Shown one piece after another: positions 32,472 to 42,062 of a stretch of DNA of 64,000 nt. The notes under the pieces were generated by a model, which worked only from the letters and a program-made list of their open reading frames with translations, was not told the DNA's origin and searched no databases. Made by a program: the position numbers and the translations under genes. Each line of letters opens with the position of its first letter. Within the stretch, counting starts at the first letter, position 1. Where the stretch lies: NCBI RefSeq assembly GCF_030014955.1, contig NZ_JAGRPV010000001.1:1302001-1366000 (forward strand), in the 5' to 3' direction. The stretch is from Cohnella hashimotonis (GTDB taxonomy: Bacteria; Bacillota; Bacilli; Paenibacillales; Paenibacillaceae).

Positions 32472-33137
32472 ATGAAAGGAAACTCGTTTTACGCGCGCAA
32501 GATTCATTCGCTCTTGGGTGTGATTCCGCTCGGATTGTTCATCATCGAACACGCCCTGACGAATTACTCCGCGTTCGAGGGAGGCAAGGAGGGCTTCGTC
32601 GACAGCGTCAAGGGCTTGCATGGCCTGCCGCTCATTTTTTTCCTTGAGCTGTTCGTCATCTGGCTGCCGATTCTGTTCCACGGCGTCTACGGTCTGTATC
32701 TCGCCTTCACGTCGAATTACAGCACGGGCCGGTACAGCTACGGGCGCAACTGGGCGTTCGCGCTGCAGCGGATTACCGGCGTCATCACGTTCGTATTCGT
32801 CGCCTGGCACATCTGGCAGACGCGCGTGCAGGTCGCGCTCGGCAATACGACCAACGAAGAGATCGGTCAGCACATGCACGATATTGTGACACAGCCCGTC
32901 TACTTCACGATCTACTTTATCGCGGTCCTCGCCGCCGTCTTCCACTTCGCCAACGGCCTGTGGGCTTTCTTGGTGTCCTGGGGCATCACGGTCGGTCCGC
33001 GCGCGCAGCGGGTATCCTCGAACATCTGCATGGGCATCTTCGCGATCGTCGCCGTGCTGTTCCTGCTGTCGCTGTTCGCGTTCCGCAGCGATGAGTTCGC
33101 GGCGGCGCAGACGGCTGTCGTCGGTTTGTTAGGTTGA
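32472..33137 (+). CDS. sdhC: Succinate dehydrogenase cytochrome b558 subunit
   Basis: A 221-residue integral membrane protein with five predicted helices and conserved His residues for the two hemes (GVIPLGLFIIEHALTN, FHGVYGLYLA, FVAWHIWQTR, VFHFANGLWAFLVSWGITVG). It anchors SdhA and SdhB and passes electrons to menaquinone, as in the Bacillus complex II. The start has AAAGGAG 12 nt upstream. It is first in the sdhCAB operon, 18 nt before sdhA. Confidence 0.95.
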   Translation: MKGNSFYARKIHSLLGVIPLGLFIIEHALTNYSAFEGGKEGFVDSVKGLHGLPLIFFLELFVIWLPILFHGVYGLYLAFTSNYSTGRYSYGRNWAFALQRITGVITFVFVAWHIWQTRVQVALGNTTNEEIGQHMHDIVTQPVYFTIYFIAVLAAVFHFANGLWAFLVSWGITVGPRAQRVSSNICMGIFAIVAVLFLLSLFAFRSDEFAAAQTAVVGLLG

Positions 33138-33155
33138 TCGGAGGGAGAATCAGCA

Positions 33156-34913
33156 ATGGCTAATCAGAAAATCATTGTCGTCGGCGGCGGACTCGCGGGT
33201 CTGATGGCGACGGTCAAGGCGGCGGAAGCCGGCATGCGGGTCGATCTGTTCTCGCTCGTGCCGGTCAAGCGGTCCCACTCTGTATGCGCCCAGGGCGGCA
33301 TCAACGGAGCGGTTAACACAAAGGGCGAAGGCGACTCTCCATGGGAGCACTTTGACGATACGGTTTACGGCGGCGACTTCCTCGCGAATCAGCCTCCTGT
33401 CAAGGCGATGTGCGAAGCGGCGCCGGGCATCATCCACCTGATGGACCGGATGGGCGTTATGTTCAGCCGTACGCCGGAGGGCTTGCTCGACTTCCGCCGG
33501 TTCGGCGGCACGCAATACCACCGCACTGCGTTCGCGGGCGCGACGACCGGCCAGCAGCTGCTGTACGCGCTGGACGAGCAGGTCCGCCGCTGGGAAGTGG
33601 CGGGCCTCGTCCAGAAGTTCGAGCACTGGGAATTCACGTCCGTCGTCATCGACGATGACGGCGTCTGCCGCGGCATCGCCGCGCAGGACCTGCGTTCGAT
33701 GGATACGGTCACGTTCCGCGGCGATGCGGTCATCCTGGCGACCGGCGGCCCCGGCATCATTTTCGGCAAGACGACCAACTCGGTCATCAATACGGGCACG
33801 GCGGCGAGCGCGGTGTACCAGCAGGGCGTCCATTACGCCAACGGCGAGTTCATCCAGATTCACCCGACGGCCATTCCCGGCGACGATAAGAACCGCCTCA
33901 TGAGCGAATCGGCGCGCGGCGAAGGCGGACGCATCTGGACGTACAAGGACGGCAAGCCGTGGTATTTCCTCGAGGAAAAGTATCCGGCCTACGGCAACCT
34001 GGTGCCCCGCGATATCGCGACGCGCGAGATCTTCTCCGTCTGCGTCGACCAGAAGCTCGGCATCGACGGCGAGAACAAGGTGTTCCTCGACCTGTCGCAC
34101 AAGGATCCGAAGGAGCTTGACGTCAAGCTCGGCGGCATCATCGAGATTTACGAGAAGTTCACGGGCGACGATCCGCGGAAGATCCCGATGAAGATTTTCC
34201 CGGCGGTTCATTACTCAATGGGTGGTCTGTGGGTCGACTACAACCAGATGACTAACGTTCCCGGCCTGTTCGCCTGCGGCGAAGTCGACTATCAATACCA
34301 CGGCGCGAACCGTCTGGGCGCGAACTCGCTCCTGTCCGCCATCTTCGGCGGCATGGTGACGGGGCCCAAGGCCGTCGAATACATCAAAGGTCTCAAGAAG
34401 TCGGCGGACGACGTCGCCGAGTCGGTATTCGAGCGCGAGCGCTCCAAGCAAGCTAACAAGTACGAGTCCATTCTCAAGATGGACGGCAGCGAGAACGCCT
34501 ACGTCATCCACAAGGAACTGGGCGAATGGATGACGAACAACATGACCGTCGTCCGCTTCAACGACCGTCTCGAGCAGACGATCGGCAAGATCAAAGAGCT
34601 CAAGCAGCGTTACACCAAGATCAACATCAACGATACGGCCCGCTGGAACAATGCCGGCGTCGCCTTTACGCGCCAGTTGTGGAACATGCTGGAGCTGGCC
34701 GAGGCGATGACGGTAGGCGCCCTGCTGCGCAACGAGAGCCGCGGCGCGCACTACAAGCCTGAGTTCCCGGACCGCAACGACGAGGAGTTCCTGAAGACGA
34801 CCAAGGCGACCTGGACGTCCGAGGGCCCGCAGATCTCTTACGAGGACGTCGACACGTCCTTAATCAAGCCGCGGATTCGCGACTACTCCTCGAACAAGAA
34901 GAAGGAGGGCTAA
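33156..34913 (+). CDS. sdhA: Succinate dehydrogenase flavoprotein subunit
   Basis: A 585-residue flavoprotein that oxidises succinate to fumarate on the cytoplasmic side of complex II. The N-terminal FAD-binding motif is VVGGGLAGLMATVKAAEAG; HSVCAQGGINGAVN carries the region of the FAD-linking histidine; the active-site segment SARGEGGRIW, the HPTA box and the GLFACGEVDYQYHGANRLGANSL segment are intact. Length is normal. The start has GGAGGGAG upstream, and sdhB follows after 3 nt. Confidence 0.97.
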   Translation: MANQKIIVVGGGLAGLMATVKAAEAGMRVDLFSLVPVKRSHSVCAQGGINGAVNTKGEGDSPWEHFDDTVYGGDFLANQPPVKAMCEAAPGIIHLMDRMGVMFSRTPEGLLDFRRFGGTQYHRTAFAGATTGQQLLYALDEQVRRWEVAGLVQKFEHWEFTSVVIDDDGVCRGIAAQDLRSMDTVTFRGDAVILATGGPGIIFGKTTNSVINTGTAASAVYQQGVHYANGEFIQIHPTAIPGDDKNRLMSESARGEGGRIWTYKDGKPWYFLEEKYPAYGNLVPRDIATREIFSVCVDQKLGIDGENKVFLDLSHKDPKELDVKLGGIIEIYEKFTGDDPRKIPMKIFPAVHYSMGGLWVDYNQMTNVPGLFACGEVDYQYHGANRLGANSLLSAIFGGMVTGPKAVEYIKGLKKSADDVAESVFERERSKQANKYESILKMDGSENAYVIHKELGEWMTNNMTVVRFNDRLEQTIGKIKELKQRYTKININDTARWNNAGVAFTRQLWNMLELAEAMTVGALLRNESRGAHYKPEFPDRNDEEFLKTTKATWTSEGPQISYEDVDTSLIKPRIRDYSSNKKKEG

Positions 34914-34916
34914 CCG

Positions 34917-35690
34917 ATGGCAGATACTGCTACCGCGACCGCCAAGCGCACCGTCAGATTCATCATCAAGCGTCAGGAAAAGCCCGACGCCGCTCCATAT
35001 ACAGAGGAATTCGAGATTCCGTACCGTCCGAACATGAACGTCATCAGCGCGCTGATGGAGATTCAGCGGAACCCCGTCAAGGCGGACGGCGCCAAGACGA
35101 CCCCGGTCGTCTGGGAGTCCAACTGTCTCGAAGAAGTGTGCGGCGCCTGCTCGATGATCATTAACGGCAAGCCGCGTCAGGCATGCTCCGCGCTGATCGA
35201 CAAGCTCGAACAGCCGGTCCGCGTCGAGCCGATGTCCACGTTCCCGGTCGTGCGCGACCTGGTCATCAACCGCGAGCGCATGTTCAATGCGCTTAAGAAG
35301 GTCAAGGCATGGATCCCGATCGACGGCACGTACGATCTCGGACCGGGCCCTCGCATGGCCGAGACCAAGCGCCAATGGGCTTACGAGCTGTCCAAGTGCA
35401 TGACATGCGGCGTTTGCCTTGAGGCTTGCCCGAACGTCAACGACCGTTCGAGCTTTATCGGCCCGGCGCCGATCTCGCAGGTTCGCCTGTTCAACGCACA
35501 CCCGACGGGCGAGATGAACGCGCACGAGCGTCTCGAGGCGCTCATGGAAGACGAGAGCGGCATCGAAGGCTGCGGCAACTCGCAAAACTGCGTGCGTTCG
35601 TGCCCGAAGGGCATTCCACTCACAACGTCGATCGCGGCGATTAACCGCGACACGACCAAGCATATGTTCAAACGCTGGCTGAGCTTCTGA
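34917..35690 (+). CDS. sdhB: Succinate dehydrogenase iron-sulfur subunit
   Basis: A 257-residue protein that carries electrons from FAD to the membrane anchor. The N-terminal ferredoxin domain binds [2Fe-2S] (SNCLEEVCGACSMIING, then a distal Cys in QACSAL). The C-terminal domain holds CMTCGVCLEACPN and CGNSQNCVRSCPKGIPL for the [4Fe-4S] and [3Fe-4S] clusters. It starts 3 nt after sdhA with an excellent AAGGAGG site inside the end of that gene, and a strong terminator follows. Confidence 0.97.
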   Translation: MADTATATAKRTVRFIIKRQEKPDAAPYTEEFEIPYRPNMNVISALMEIQRNPVKADGAKTTPVVWESNCLEEVCGACSMIINGKPRQACSALIDKLEQPVRVEPMSTFPVVRDLVINRERMFNALKKVKAWIPIDGTYDLGPGPRMAETKRQWAYELSKCMTCGVCLEACPNVNDRSSFIGPAPISQVRLFNAHPTGEMNAHERLEALMEDESGIEGCGNSQNCVRSCPKGIPLTTSIAAINRDTTKHMFKRWLSF

Positions 35691-35705
35691 TCGGAGCCCG
35701 CGTTC

Positions 35706-35749
35706 GCCCGGATACGCCGACTCGAGGTCGGCCGTCTCCGGGCTTTTTA
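35706..35749 (+). terminator. Terminator after sdhB
   Basis: A 7-bp outer stem, GCCCGGA with TCCGGGC, and an inner stem, GCCGAC-TCGAG-GTCGGC, are followed by TTTTTA. Confidence 0.9.
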
Positions 35750-36126
35750 TTGCTGTGTCACATTCCTGTGCATTAATCATTAAACGCTTTCAAAGAACGT
35801 TAGGACATGTTGCTGGTCGAATCTCTCGGCATCGTGCGGGTCCAGGGATAATTCTCCTGTGCGAAAGCCATACTTAACATCATGTGTGCGTTTGTTGGCG
35901 AACGTTCTCATTTTGAGATCATAACGATAGGAAATCCTTATTTTAATGTCGCAAACAAATGCTTTATAATCATGGAGGATAAGCGATACCGCTTTGTCCG
36001 CGAATCGACGGGATCGATGCAATTCATCCCTTTCCGATATCGCAGACGCCGGAAGCCGCTCTTGCGGCGACGCTGCCGTTTATGTTTGGATAATTTACTT
36101 TTATAGAAGACCGAGGGATCACACAA
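35750..36126. other. Gap between sdhB and odhA with odhA promoter
   Basis: The left part is AT-richer than its surroundings and holds a weak minus-strand open frame (35780-36022) with no recognisable family. A consensus TATAAT at 35965-35970, without a good -35, is the likeliest odhA promoter and would leave a 5' leader of about 150 nt. The reason for such a long leader is not visible. Confidence 0.4.
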
Positions 36127-39000
36127 ATGGCGAATGGCGAGCAAGACCATCAGAACCCATGGGCGAAGTATTACGGCCCGAACCTTGGCTACATCGAAGA
36201 GCAGTACGAACTGTACCTACGCGATCCTGAGTCGGTCGCGCAAGAATACCGCGAACAATTCAAAGCGTGGGGCGAGCCGCCGCGCTCGGTCCGGAGCCCA
36301 GCCGCTTCGGCGCCGGGTGCGGCTGTCGCTGTGGATGTGCGTCAGCTTCGCAATGCGGTCTTGGCGGGCAAGCTTGTTTGGAACGTGCGCGCTTACGGGC
36401 ATCTCGTTGCGGACATCGATCCGCTGGACATCGGCCCCGTCGCTTCGTCGAAAGTGCTCGAGCCGGAGACTTACGGCTTGACCTACGCGGACCTGGCCGC
36501 TTTGCCGGCCGACCTCGTCTGGGAAGGCGCGCCTGCCGGGGTGTCCAACGGAGCAGAGGCGATCGCCAAGCTTAAGGAAGTGTACGGCGGGACCATCGCC
36601 TACGAATTCAGCCATATTGCGGACGAAGAAGAACGCCAATGGTTGAACAACTTTGCCGAGCAGCGGGTGCCTGCGCAGCAGCTGAGTGCAGCGGAGCGAG
36701 CCGACCTGCTGAAGCGTCTGCTTGAAGCCGAGCTGTTCGAAGACTTTTTGCAGAAGACGTTTATCGGCGTCAAACGCTTCTCCGTCGAAGGCAACGATGC
36801 GCTGATCGCATTGGTCGACCGCATGGTACGGGACCTGGCCGGCGAAGGCGTCAGCGACATCGCGATCGGTATGGCGCACCGCGGCCGTCTGAACGTGCTT
36901 GCGCACATTTTGCAAAAACCGCTCACAAAGATTTTTGCCGAGTTCCAACACTCCGCGTCGAGCGGCAAGAAATCTCCGACTGAGGGGAGCTTCACGTTCG
37001 AGCCGGGCGGCACAGGCGACGTGAAGTATCATCTTGGCGCACGCCATACACTAAAAAATGCCCAGGGCGGCGAGACACGCGTCGTACTGGCGAACAACCC
37101 GAGTCACCTTGAGTACGTCAATCCGGTCGTACAGGGCTTCGCGCGCGCCGCGCAGGACGACCGTACGCAGCGCGGTTACCCGATCCAGAAAATGGATGTA
37201 GCGGCTTCTATCGTCATGCACGGCGATGCGGCGTTCCCTGGCGAAGGCATCGTCACCGAGACGATGAATTTGAGCACGCTGCGCGCCTATGGCATCGGCG
37301 GCACGATTCACATCATCGTCAACAACAAGATCGGCTTTACGACCGACAGCGTCGATTCCCGGTCCACCCAATATTCCAGCGACCCGGCCAAAGGCTTCGA
37401 GATTCCGATCGTTCACGTCAATGCCGACGATCCCGAAGCCGTGATCGCGATCGCCCGCATGGCAGTCGCATACCGCCAGCGCTTCAAGAAAGATTTTCTG
37501 ATCGACCTGATCGGTTTCCGCCGCCACGGTCACAACGAGACGCTCGATCCCGAGCCGACGCAGCCGACCGTCTACAAGAAGGTCAAGGCGCATCCCGGCG
37601 TCAGCCGCGTTTACGCAGACCGTCTCGTCAAAGAAGGCAAGCTGACCGAAGCGCAGTTCGAGGAAGCGAAAAATGGCGTACTTGCGGTGTTCAAGGCGGC
37701 CTATGAGGAAATGAAGACCCTCGAGGATCACCATGAAGGTCCTCAGTCCCGCGCGGTCGAGCAGAATACGACGACGGCTGCGGCACCGACGAACGTTCCG
37801 ATTGCCAAGCTCCGCGAGCTCAATGCCGAGCTGCTCAAGTGGCCCGAAGGCTTCAAGCTGTATCCGAAGCTGCAAAAGATTCTCGAGCGCCGCGCAAGTG
37901 CGCTGAACGACGGCGAAAAAGTCGATTGGAGCCATGCGGAGACGCTGGCGTTCGCTTCGATCCTCGCAGACGGACGCGCGATCCGGATGACTGGTCAGGA
38001 CGCCGAGACCGCAACGTTCGCGCAGCGCAATCTGGTGCTGCACGACATCGAGACCGGCGATACGTTCTGCCCGATGCACACGCTGCCGCAGGCGAAGGCC
38101 TCCTTCGCGCTGCACAACAGCCCGCTGTCCGAGTCTGCCGTACTCGGCTTCGAATACGGCTACAACGTCTATTCGCCCGAAACGATGGTTCTCTGGGAAG
38201 CGCAATTCGGCGACTTCGCCAACGTGGCGCAAGTGCTCATCGACCAATTCATCTCGTCGGGCCGCGCCAAGTGGTCGGAGCGTTCGAGTCTGGTCATGCT
38301 GCTGCCGCACAGCTACGAAGGACAGGGGCCGGAGCACTCCAGCGCCCGCCTCGAACGCTTCCTGCAACTGTCCGCTGAGGACAACTGGACGGTAGCGAAC
38401 CTGTCCAGCGCAGCGCAGTACTTCCATCTGCTGCGACGTCAGGCTTCGATTACCGGTACAGACGAAGCCAAGCCGCTCGTAGTCATGACGCCGAAGAGCC
38501 TGCTTCGCAACCCGCGCGCGACTTCGCCGGCCGCAGAGCTTGGCGAGGGCGGGTTCAAGACGATTCTCGAGCAGGCGGGTCTCGGCGCGAAGCCGGACCG
38601 CGTCGAGCGCATCGTTCTTTGCTCGGGCAAGGTCGCCATCGATCTCGAGGATGCGTTGGCCAAGGACAAAGACAGCAACAAGGACTGGCTGCATATCGTC
38701 CGCGTGGAGCAGCTGTATCCGTTCCCGGCGGAGGAGATCAAAAAGGTGTTCGCTCGCTTCCCGAAACTCAAGGAAGTCGTCTGGACGCAAGAAGAGCCTC
38801 GCAATATGGGAGCCTGGACCTTCATGGAATCCCGCATCCGCGAGATCGCGCCATCCGGCGCGGAAGTCAAGTATATCGGCCGTCCGGATCGTGCGAGCCC
38901 CGCTACCGGGTTCGCGGACGTACACGCGGATGAGCAGAACTATATCGTGACGCAATCTTTGAAGCAGAGTCCGACGTTGACTCACAATTTGGGGAGGTAA
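36127..39000 (+). CDS. odhA: 2-oxoglutarate dehydrogenase E1 component
   Basis: A 957-residue thiamine-diphosphate enzyme that decarboxylates 2-oxoglutarate and reductively succinylates the lipoyl group of OdhB. The N-terminus WAKYYGPNLGYIEEQYELYLRDPESV is the E1o arm; a low-complexity Ala/Pro stretch follows near residue 60. Core signatures are IGMAHRGRLNVLAHILQKP, LANNPSHLEYVNPVVQG, the TPP-binding region HGDAAFPGEGIVTETMN...NNKIGFTT, and LPHSYEGQGPEHSSARLERFL. The start at 36127 has GAGGGA. odhB follows after 6 nt. Confidence 0.97.
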   Translation: MANGEQDHQNPWAKYYGPNLGYIEEQYELYLRDPESVAQEYREQFKAWGEPPRSVRSPAASAPGAAVAVDVRQLRNAVLAGKLVWNVRAYGHLVADIDPLDIGPVASSKVLEPETYGLTYADLAALPADLVWEGAPAGVSNGAEAIAKLKEVYGGTIAYEFSHIADEEERQWLNNFAEQRVPAQQLSAAERADLLKRLLEAELFEDFLQKTFIGVKRFSVEGNDALIALVDRMVRDLAGEGVSDIAIGMAHRGRLNVLAHILQKPLTKIFAEFQHSASSGKKSPTEGSFTFEPGGTGDVKYHLGARHTLKNAQGGETRVVLANNPSHLEYVNPVVQGFARAAQDDRTQRGYPIQKMDVAASIVMHGDAAFPGEGIVTETMNLSTLRAYGIGGTIHIIVNNKIGFTTDSVDSRSTQYSSDPAKGFEIPIVHVNADDPEAVIAIARMAVAYRQRFKKDFLIDLIGFRRHGHNETLDPEPTQPTVYKKVKAHPGVSRVYADRLVKEGKLTEAQFEEAKNGVLAVFKAAYEEMKTLEDHHEGPQSRAVEQNTTTAAAPTNVPIAKLRELNAELLKWPEGFKLYPKLQKILERRASALNDGEKVDWSHAETLAFASILADGRAIRMTGQDAETATFAQRNLVLHDIETGDTFCPMHTLPQAKASFALHNSPLSESAVLGFEYGYNVYSPETMVLWEAQFGDFANVAQVLIDQFISSGRAKWSERSSLVMLLPHSYEGQGPEHSSARLERFLQLSAEDNWTVANLSSAAQYFHLLRRQASITGTDEAKPLVVMTPKSLLRNPRATSPAAELGEGGFKTILEQAGLGAKPDRVERIVLCSGKVAIDLEDALAKDKDSNKDWLHIVRVEQLYPFPAEEIKKVFARFPKLKEVVWTQEEPRNMGAWTFMESRIREIAPSGAEVKYIGRPDRASPATGFADVHADEQNYIVTQSLKQSPTLTHNLGR

Positions 39001-39006
39001 GCCGCA

Positions 39007-40269
39007 GTGGCAGATATTCTAGTACCGGCAATGGGCGAATCGATTACGGAAGGCACCATCTCGCGATGGGCTATCAAAGCAGGCGATAAAGTAAGCCAGG
39101 GCGATCTGCTGCTCGAACTTGAGACCGACAAGGTTAACCTGGAAATTAGCGCCGAGCAAGCGGGCGTCGTCACCGAGCTGCTGTTCGGCGAAGGCGATAC
39201 CGTACAGATCGGGCAAGTCATCGGTCGGATCGCCGAAGGCGAAGGCGGAGCAGCGGCTCCCGCGGCCGCGCCTGCTCCTGCGGCAGCTCCGGCTCCTGTT
39301 GCGGCACCGGCTCCGACTGCAGCACCTGCAGCTGCCGCGCCTGCTTCCGTGCCGGCTGGGCAACCGTCCGCGACGCCTGCAGCCCGCAAGCTCGCTCGCG
39401 AGCAAGGCATCGATCTTAGCCAGACGCCTGCGCGCGATCCGCTCGGCCGTATTTATCCCGAGGACGTCCGCGCAGCCGGTTCGCAGCCAGCAGCCGCACC
39501 AGCTCCTGCTGCACCGTCGGCACCGGCAGCCAAGGCGCCCGCATCTGCGGCCTTCCAATCGGCCAAGCCGTACGAGCGCAAAAAGATGTCCCGCCGCCGC
39601 CAGACGATCGCAACCCGCCTCGTCGAAGCCCAACACACGGCTGCGATGCTCACGACCTTCAACGAAGTCGACATGAGCGCGATCCTCGACGTCCGCAAGC
39701 GCCGCAAGGACGCTTTTAAGGAGAAAAACGAAGTCAACCTCGGCTTCATGTCCTTCTTCACCAAGGCTGTCGTAGGCGCGCTGAAGCAGTATCCGCTGCT
39801 GAACGCTGAGATTGACGGCGAAGACATCATCGCCAAGCAATTTTACGATATCGGCATCGCCGTATCCGCCAAGGAAGGTCTTGTCGTACCTGTCGTTCGC
39901 GACGCCGACCGCCTGAGTTTCGCCGAGATCGAGCGCTCCATTGCCGATCTGGCCGTCAAGGCGCGCAACAACGCGCTTGCGCTGTCCGACCTGCAAGGAG
40001 GCACGTTTACGATCACGAACGGCGGCGTATTCGGCTCGCTGCTCTCGACTCCGATCCTGAACGCGCCGCAAGTCGGCATCCTCGGCATGCACAAGATCCA
40101 GCACCGTCCGATCGCGGTCAACAACAATACCGAAGTCGCGATCCGTCCGATGATGTACATCGCGCTTTCCTACGACCACCGCATCGTCGACGGCGCCGAA
40201 GCCGTACGCTTCCTGGTCGCCGTCAAGGAAATGCTCGAAGATCCGGAAACGCTGCTGCTGCAAGGCTGA
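39007..40269 (+). CDS. odhB: Dihydrolipoyl succinyltransferase, 2-oxoglutarate dehydrogenase E2
   Basis: A 420-residue E2. Domains: lipoyl (1-75, lipoyl Lys in [12 protein letters not shown]), a mobile Ala/Pro linker (about 82-120), the peripheral subunit-binding domain (about 120-155, [33 protein letters not shown]), a second Ala/Pro linker and the acyltransferase core (about 190-420) with the catalytic [16 protein letters not shown]. It transfers the succinyl group to CoA and forms the core of the complex. GTG 39007 has GGGGAGG upstream. E3 is not in the window. Confidence 0.97.
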   Translation: MADILVPAMGESITEGTISRWAIKAGDKVSQGDLLLELETDKVNLEISAEQAGVVTELLFGEGDTVQIGQVIGRIAEGEGGAAAPAAAPAPAAAPAPVAAPAPTAAPAAAAPASVPAGQPSATPAARKLAREQGIDLSQTPARDPLGRIYPEDVRAAGSQPAAAPAPAAPSAPAAKAPASAAFQSAKPYERKKMSRRRQTIATRLVEAQHTAAMLTTFNEVDMSAILDVRKRRKDAFKEKNEVNLGFMSFFTKAVVGALKQYPLLNAEIDGEDIIAKQFYDIGIAVSAKEGLVVPVVRDADRLSFAEIERSIADLAVKARNNALALSDLQGGTFTITNGGVFGSLLSTPILNAPQVGILGMHKIQHRPIAVNNNTEVAIRPMMYIALSYDHRIVDGAEAVRFLVAVKEMLEDPETLLLQG

Positions 40270-40286
40270 TCGGTCTATAAGCTCGG

Positions 40287-40315
40287 GCTCCGCTTAATTT
40301 AGCGGGGCTTTTTTT
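40287..40315 (+). terminator. Terminator after odhB
   Basis: GCTCCGCT-TAATTT-AGCGGGGC followed by seven T. Confidence 0.9.
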
Positions 40316-40388
40316 GATTTTCCGGATAATTCACCTTTTCATGGCAGCACTTTTAGCGTAAAGATCCTACTTTTGGACATTTGAACGG

Positions 40389-40750
40389 TATCCCCTTCGC
40401 ACAGGGACGCTAGGCGTTAGACAGGTTTCCACAGAATGCTTTGGACCAGTTGAATTAAAAATGGAGGAGGCCGGCTCAATGATACAGTATTCGTTGAGTC
40501 TGATATACCCGGTCGAATGGAATAGCTATAAGGTGAATCAGGGGAACTTGAGCGAAAGGGATCGTTAACGAGCTTGTTCCTGTGCGAAGGGGATATCGTG
40601 CAAATGCGTGAAATTGAGCTTGTTCCTGTGCGAAGGGGATATCGTGCAAATGTGCGAAATTGAGCTTGTTCCTGTGCGAAGGGGATATCGTCAAAATGTG
40701 TGAAATTGAGCTTGTTCCTGTGCGAAAGGGATAGCGTTCAAACGTGTAAA
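40389..40750. repeat. 46-bp tandem repeats with an inverted outlier copy
   Basis: The core AGCTTGTTCCTGTGCGAAGG occurs at 40571, 40617, 40663 and 40709, exactly 46 bp apart; copies continue as GGATATCGTGCAAATGYGYGAAATTG. A degenerate copy is seen near 40530, and an inverted copy of the core (TATCCCCTTCGCACAGGGAC) lies at 40390-40409. The rest of this 559-bp gap has no gene. A minus-strand open frame across the repeats is an artefact of them. Confidence 0.9.
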
Positions 40751-40828
40751 ATACAAATTTTTATGCCGGCCACTTAATCGCTATATAAAAAGAACGCCCG
40801 CGATGACGAGCGTTCTTTTCCGTTTCAA

Positions 40829-41854
40829 TTACGCTTTGGTGGCGCCCTTTGCGGCAGCCTCGAGATAGGCTTCAAGCGTGACGCCTTGCTTCATGATTTG
40901 TTTAGCGGCTTCCTTGCCGACGTACCTTACGTGCCAGGGCTCGTACGAATAGCCGGTTACGTCCTCTTCGCCTTTAAGGAAGCGGATGATAAAGCCGTAT
41001 TCCGCGCAGTGCGCCGCAAGCCATTTTCCTTCTTTGGTGTCTCCGAACTTTTGCTCAAGCTCATAGTTCGCGCTTGCGCTGGAGACGTCCATTGCGAGTC
41101 CCGTTTGGTGTTCGCTTTGGCCGGGCCTAGCGCTCGTGCGGTTCGCGACTTCTTCGCCCTTCAGGTCGGCATTGCGGGTGAAGATCGATTTTTGCGTCGC
41201 GTAGGATCGATAGCCGGAAACGGCTTTAAGTGTAATTCCGTCTTTTTTAGCTCCCGCAAACAGCTTTTCCAGCGCGCTTGCGGCGGTCTTCCTCATTTTC
41301 TGCTTAGGCGAATCGCCGGAAAATGAAAATTCGACATCCGGCTTGACCAGATCGTCCGGCGCATACGTGGAAGAAAGCTCCCGCTTTTTATTAACGAGTA
41401 CAAGCATGCTATCGGAATTCGTCACGATGGCCACGCCGTTTTTGCCGACCTCGATCGTCTTGTCCGGCGCATTAAGCTTAAGCAGCGCATCGAGGCTGTC
41501 CGAATTGGAGCTGTCCCCAGGCTCCTCGGAAGCATTCGACGACGGATCGTCGGACGGTTCCGGCGATGGCGATGGCGATGGCGTTGGCTTTGCCGTGTCG
41601 GTAGGTTCACCGTTGTCGGAAGACGATGGAGAACCTCCATTGGGAGAAGCGGGGTCGGAAGGTTGTGCGCTTTCCGTCGCTTCGTTCGAATCAGTCCCCT
41701 CAGAGCTGCCTGACGGCGAGGCTGAAGCCGATGCCGTCTCCGTAACGGCCGGCGGCGCCGCGCTTTGCTGCTTATCCGTACCGATAATATCGTCTGCTTT
41801 CCATATAACGACCGCGACGACTGCGCCCGCGATCAGCCATCTTCCTATTTTCAT
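40829..41854 (-). CDS. VanY-type D-alanyl-D-alanine carboxypeptidase
   Basis: A 341-residue exported peptidase of family M15B. An N-terminal membrane anchor (residues 5-22) is followed by an acidic Ser/Pro/Glu-rich linker (about 28-110), a small region, and the peptidase domain (about 205-340). Zinc and catalytic motifs are SGYRSYATQKSIF, SEHQTGLAMDVSS (His and Asp ligands) and EPWHVRYVG (His ligand and catalytic Glu). It trims terminal D-Ala from peptidoglycan stems. I place the start at 41854, preceded by GGGAGGGA; the frame extends 33 codons upstream without support. Confidence 0.9.
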   Translation of the reverse strand: MKIGRWLIAGAVVAVVIWKADDIIGTDKQQSAAPPAVTETASASASPSGSSEGTDSNEATESAQPSDPASPNGGSPSSSDNGEPTDTAKPTPSPSPSPEPSDDPSSNASEEPGDSSNSDSLDALLKLNAPDKTIEVGKNGVAIVTNSDSMLVLVNKKRELSSTYAPDDLVKPDVEFSFSGDSPKQKMRKTAASALEKLFAGAKKDGITLKAVSGYRSYATQKSIFTRNADLKGEEVANRTSARPGQSEHQTGLAMDVSSASANYELEQKFGDTKEGKWLAAHCAEYGFIIRFLKGEEDVTGYSYEPWHVRYVGKEAAKQIMKQGVTLEAYLEAAAKGATKA

Positions 41855-41970
41855 TTCTCGATCCCTCCCGATTCTACTATTTAGACGATGATAGAGTTCG
41901 AATTGTTTCGACAAAGTCCGCAAATGAACGCGCAAAATCGACTTCACCACCAATTCCCTAAAATAAATAG

Positions 41971-41982
41971 GAACAAATGTTC
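41971..41982 (+). promoter_or_regulatory. LexA/SOS-type operator
   Basis: GAACAAATGTTC is a full match to the Bacillota LexA pattern GAAC-RNRY-GTTC. It lies 91 bp before the start of the regulator pair and just upstream of a TATAAT at 41995-42000, so it covers the -35 zone of that promoter. It also lies 117 bp upstream of the divergent carboxypeptidase gene. Confidence 0.6.
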
Positions 41983-41994
41983 TTGTTTTGGTTG

Positions 41995-42000
41995 TATAAT
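41995..42000 (+). promoter_or_regulatory. -10 element of the Cys-rich peptide cluster
   Basis: A consensus TATAAT 63 nt before the first gene. At 17-bp spacing the -35 position would be AACAAA, inside the LexA-type box, and far from consensus. Confidence 0.5.
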
Positions 42001-42062
42001 GGGAAAGTCAGGCTCCTACATAGATGAGAAGGAAAAAACGCTACGGTAAAAGGAGGATTGGA

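Noticed and set aside
35780..36022. Minus-strand 80-residue frame between sdhB and odhA
   Set aside because: TTG start, no family recognised, overlaps the likely odhA promoter. It could be a gene fragment but cannot be supported.
32472..40269. sdhCAB next to odhAB as a novel arrangement
   Set aside because: Both are standard TCA-cycle operons with intact motifs and their own terminators; nearness alone is not unusual.
40476..40694. Minus-strand 72-residue frame
   Set aside because: It is a translation of the 46-bp repeats, with no ribosome-binding site and no non-repeat content.
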